From positions 55,164 to 119,163 of the forward strand of contig JAPLUI010000323.1 of the NCBI GenBank assembly GCA_026397725.1: a DNA stretch of 64,000 nt, written 5' to 3'. The DNA is from Verrucomicrobiota bacterium. Lineage in GTDB: Bacteria > Verrucomicrobiota > Verrucomicrobiia > Verrucomicrobiales > Akkermansiaceae. Under the pieces are notes generated by a model that was not told where the DNA came from, made no database searches, and saw nothing but the letters and a program-made list of their open reading frames with translations. A program made the translations under genes and the position numbers. Shown here piece by piece: positions 61,460-64,000 of the stretch; position 1 is the stretch's first letter, and each line of letters begins with the position of its first letter.

Positions 61460-63199
61460 TCATGAGGTTTCGACGATAGCCAGCAACTGCCTTGCCCGGC
61501 TGACGGCCATGAACCAGGAGTAGTGGTCGGACTCTGTGGCGAGGTCCTTGTGGGAGGGTAGGCCGATGAGGATGACGGCCTTGGAGTCGAGGCCTTTGGC
61601 CTTGTGGATAGAGGTGTGGCGGATGGTGTTCGGTGCGTCTTCTTCCTCAGTACATTCGCACAGATTGTGGCCCAAGAGGATGCGGCAGGTGCCGAGCGGG
61701 CTTCGAACGATGTCGGATTGCGAGTGGAGAATCAGGACTTCGCGGGGCTGGCAGTGACCAATTTTTTTCCAATGGGTGAGGATGGATTCGACTAACTCGC
61801 AGGCGTCAGTGCCGACGGGAAGCGGGTACATTTTCGGTTCCGGGCCTTCAGGGAGGTGGTCGCCGTTTCCGAGTGAGTCGATCATGCTGGCGGTGGTGGG
61901 GCTGGAGTGGTCGCGGATGAATTGCCAGAGCGGGCGGGTGAAGCGAACGGCCGGGTGGAGCCGGACGTGGGCGGGCTGGGACCAAGCGGCGGCAAGTACG
62001 GCAGGATCGAAGCGCTCCGCGGCGCGGAAGGGCGGGCGTTGGGCTGCATCGTAGAAAATACTCGCTGGCGCATCTCGGTACTCCTTCAAGAGGAGTTGGT
62101 AGATGTGCCACCATCCGCCGGCTTCACATTCGCAGGCATCAATCTCAATCGGCCAGCAGGTATCGTGGTCCTGTCCTTCATCCACGACCAGGGAGTCGAA
62201 AACCGGCCATTTCGCCCGCAATGCCGGATCGCGTGACGTTTCAAGGACCAAACGGAGCAAGTCGATTTCGTAGAACGAGCGCATTACTTCCTTGTCCGAG
62301 CCAGGCGGTGGTTTTGTAACATAATGGCCGACTAGGGTGAGCAGCTCGATAAACAGTTCCTCCCATCCGCGGACCACCACTTGACCGCAATCAATCCGAC
62401 GAAGTGTGACCAAGCGGCGCAATTGGGCGGTCAGTGCTTTGTTGTAGGTGAGGAAAAGAACGCGTCGGCCGTCCCCTTGGCGGGCATAGCGGAACGCTTG
62501 TTCGAGCGCATGCCACGTCTTGCCGGTTCCGGTGCCGCCCTGAACGAGGATCTGACGGTTGTCGGAGAGTTGGTCAAGAAGGGAGAAGCGGGATTGGAAC
62601 TGCCGCTTAAAAAGTTCCTCGGTGTGATCGATGAATGCCCGTTTTTCCTTTGGCAGGGAACCTTGACCGAAGGCCGCGATTACCGATCGCTTTTGTTCCT
62701 CGGTGACAGGCGTTTGGGCATGTTTGCCAAAGATCCGCCGCCAGGTGGCGGTCCAGCTCACCAGATTGTTGCCGGTGACAAGCCAGTGGCGCTCGACGCC
62801 TTGGAAGAGATCAATTTCAGGCGGTACGACGGCCCCCGGCACGCATAGCGCTTTTTCAACGGTGGGTGGTTTGCCTTTGGCTTCGATTCCGCAAATGACC
62901 CCTTGCCACTCCCTGTGGAGCTGTTCTATCGGATCAGTATCGCCCGTGCCTTCCCAGGTTCCGGTTTCTGCAAAATGCCTGGGTAGACGGGTTTTCACCT
63001 CAAGAACCAGCAAACCGCCGATAGGCCCGAGCACAAGAAAATCGCCTTCGCGCTTGGTGCCACGCATATCGGTGTAGTAATATCCCCAGATGACAGTCCA
63101 AAGATGGGGAGAGTCGGCAAGTCCCTTGAGGCGCTCAGCCACCCGAATTTCGGTTTCGTTGCAGGCTCGCGGCGGACGGTGGTGAATCCATTCGATCAT
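61460..63199 (-). CDS. NERD nuclease - SF1 helicase protein
   Basis: A 579-residue protein. The N-terminal NERD nuclease domain has EGDFLVLG (Asp53) and VLEVKT (Glu67, Lys69). An SF1 UvrD-like helicase follows, with Walker A GGTGTGKT (about 219-226), VVDEGQDHD (Walker B), SIHKAKGLDSKAV and a final SRARQLL. Nuclease-helicase proteins of this kind are frequent in defence islands. It stands alone on the minus strand, with a good start (MIEWIHHRPP). The anti-phage role is inferred. Confidence 0.88.
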   Translation of the reverse strand: MIEWIHHRPPRACNETEIRVAERLKGLADSPHLWTVIWGYYYTDMRGTKREGDFLVLGPIGGLLVLEVKTRLPRHFAETGTWEGTGDTDPIEQLHREWQGVICGIEAKGKPPTVEKALCVPGAVVPPEIDLFQGVERHWLVTGNNLVSWTATWRRIFGKHAQTPVTEEQKRSVIAAFGQGSLPKEKRAFIDHTEELFKRQFQSRFSLLDQLSDNRQILVQGGTGTGKTWHALEQAFRYARQGDGRRVLFLTYNKALTAQLRRLVTLRRIDCGQVVVRGWEELFIELLTLVGHYVTKPPPGSDKEVMRSFYEIDLLRLVLETSRDPALRAKWPVFDSLVVDEGQDHDTCWPIEIDACECEAGGWWHIYQLLLKEYRDAPASIFYDAAQRPPFRAAERFDPAVLAAAWSQPAHVRLHPAVRFTRPLWQFIRDHSSPTTASMIDSLGNGDHLPEGPEPKMYPLPVGTDACELVESILTHWKKIGHCQPREVLILHSQSDIVRSPLGTCRILLGHNLCECTEEEDAPNTIRHTSIHKAKGLDSKAVILIGLPSHKDLATESDHYSWFMAVSRARQLLAIVETS

Positions 63200-63399
63200 G
63201 ACTTTGCGGTAGAATGAGGAGTGTTCACTTTCTCCTTAAAATGCTAAAACCTTAGAGGGCTGGCTAACGACGTACTGGTAGGTGAAGGGGGGGCCCATTG
63301 GCAAAGAACCTCTCAAGTCAAAATAATGAAACCAGTTGACTGACAAACTATCGATGAATCTCTCTTGATATTAGTGATTGATTTTGAGCTGGCTGCGAG
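63200..63399. other. AT-rich intergenic region
   Basis: About 200 bases, more AT-rich than the surroundings, upstream of the NERD helicase gene. It probably contains that gene's promoter; no boxes are assigned. Confidence 0.4.
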
Positions 63400-63831
63400 T
63401 TAGGCATGCGCATGAGAAACGACGTAATCGACGGCGAAGCGTCTACTTTCCTTCAGCTTTGGTGCAATAGGCCAACACTTGCGAAACGAAATTCCGGCGG
63501 GAATGCTGAGGGCTTCTTGAACCTGGACATCTGAAAGAGCGGCAAGATCGCTACACACCTCAAGAGCTAGAGCACGGCCTGAATCAGACGGGCAACCGCT
63601 TGGATCGTTCCACCAGCATGCCGTGTCAAATCCCCAAGGATTTACTGCAAACATCTTCTCCCGATATGCGTAGAACCCACCTTTGAGCTTGGTGAGCCAG
63701 CGGTTGCCGTCTCGGTCAATTCCGGCCCAGAAGTTGTAAGATGACTCGCCCGGTGCCGTGAAGCGTTCCCATTCCCAGCCCGTGCACTCAATTGCAGGCG
63801 GCAAATCATGCATTAGAGGGAATGATGTCAT
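63400..63831 (-). CDS. Hypothetical protein
   Basis: A 143-residue protein with many tryptophans (GWEWERF, NFWAGID, NPWGFDTACWWND) and no family I recognise. Composition and codon use look real, and the frame is closed by proper start and stop. It is cytoplasmic, without a signal or membrane segment. Position beside the NERD helicase gene may hint at defence, but nothing in the sequence shows it. Confidence 0.5.
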   Translation of the reverse strand: MTSFPLMHDLPPAIECTGWEWERFTAPGESSYNFWAGIDRDGNRWLTKLKGGFYAYREKMFAVNPWGFDTACWWNDPSGCPSDSGRALALEVCSDLAALSDVQVQEALSIPAGISFRKCWPIAPKLKESRRFAVDYVVSHAHA

Positions 63832-63900
63832 CTGCCAGAACTTTATCGGTCTCCTCAGATTCAGGACTCCTTACCTCTGTGAAGTGATGGTGACACTGTG

Positions 63901-64000
63901 TTAGGAATCGTCGGCGGCGGGTGAGCCTAACAGAGAGTAGCGCATGATCAGTTCGGTTCCCGGAAAGGTGATTTCCATTTCGTTGAGTTGTTCGAGGAGC
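63901..64000 (-). CDS. C-terminal end of a gene running off the window
   Basis: The minus-strand frame ends LLEQLNEMEITFPGTELIMR YSLLGSPAADDS before a TAA at 63901. The pattern resembles the end of some IS transposases, but 32 codons are too few to name it. Confidence 0.45.
   Translation of the reverse strand, partial: LLEQLNEMEITFPGTELIMRYSLLGSPAADDS

Overview
The window looks like a GC-rich (roughly 60 percent) chromosome segment from a Verrucomicrobiota-type (PVC) bacterium. This is an inference. It rests on secreted sugar-active genes of a kind common there (GH172, GH116, DUF4838, a Tat-exported Gfo/Idh oxidoreductase, verrucomicrobial-style GH32 domains), a GntR/LacI-type regulator, and the dense short palindromic repeats. 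No rRNA or tRNA gene was seen.

Layout. 0.1-21.6 kb is a defence island read almost entirely from the minus strand. In order of transcription it holds a HipAB toxin-antitoxin pair, an AbiE antitoxin with a truncated toxin, a half-size HsdS, HsdM, a repeat module, a full HsdS, an AAA ATPase plus DUF4276 pair (PARIS/OLD-like), a Fic enzyme, a REP-type tyrosine transposase (RAYT), a second repeat module, a broken hsdR start, a DUF3800 gene, HsdR, a YgjP-like metallopeptidase and a PLD-helicase-S24 fusion. 21.6-30.6 kb is a decaying polysaccharide (probably fructan) locus with a regulator. 31.4-38.5 kb is an arsenic operon: arsR, arsC, arsM, a Cys-rich membrane protein, a CcdA-like protein, arsD, arsA, acr3. 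38.5-40.7 kb is repeat-rich with gene remnants. 40.7-45.7 kb is a second secreted-enzyme cluster. 45.7-48.6 kb is a graveyard of mobile fragments. 48.6-52.5 kb has an esterase, a cardiolipin synthase and a siroheme decarboxylase. 52.9-58.9 kb encodes a membrane complex related to group 4 hydrogenases but lacking the N-terminal nickel-binding cysteines. 59-64 kb is a second defence-type patch with ORF6N genes, a VapBC-like pair and a NERD helicase.

Two signals stand out. First, three ORF6N copies (59.5, 59.85 and 60.9 kb) each carry a near-perfect palindrome with a 3-nt centre at the same codon position. The palindromes differ in sequence, yet both arms change together. Second, the type I restriction operon appears to be split by a 6.8-kb block (8732-15542) flanked by an exact 9-bp repeat, GGGGTTCAT, with related inverted ends. 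Removing it on paper recreates an overlapping hsdM-hsdR junction. The block carries hsdS, the AAA/DUF4276 pair, Fic, the RAYT and 33-bp repeat/palindrome modules at both ends.

A third, genome-level signal is the pentamer GTTAG/CTAAC. It occurs roughly 2-3 times per kb in the arsenic, sugar and hydrogenase-like genes, where nearly all rare TTA and CTA leucine codons sit inside it. It occurs well under once per kb in the defence islands, which fits acquisition of those islands by transfer.
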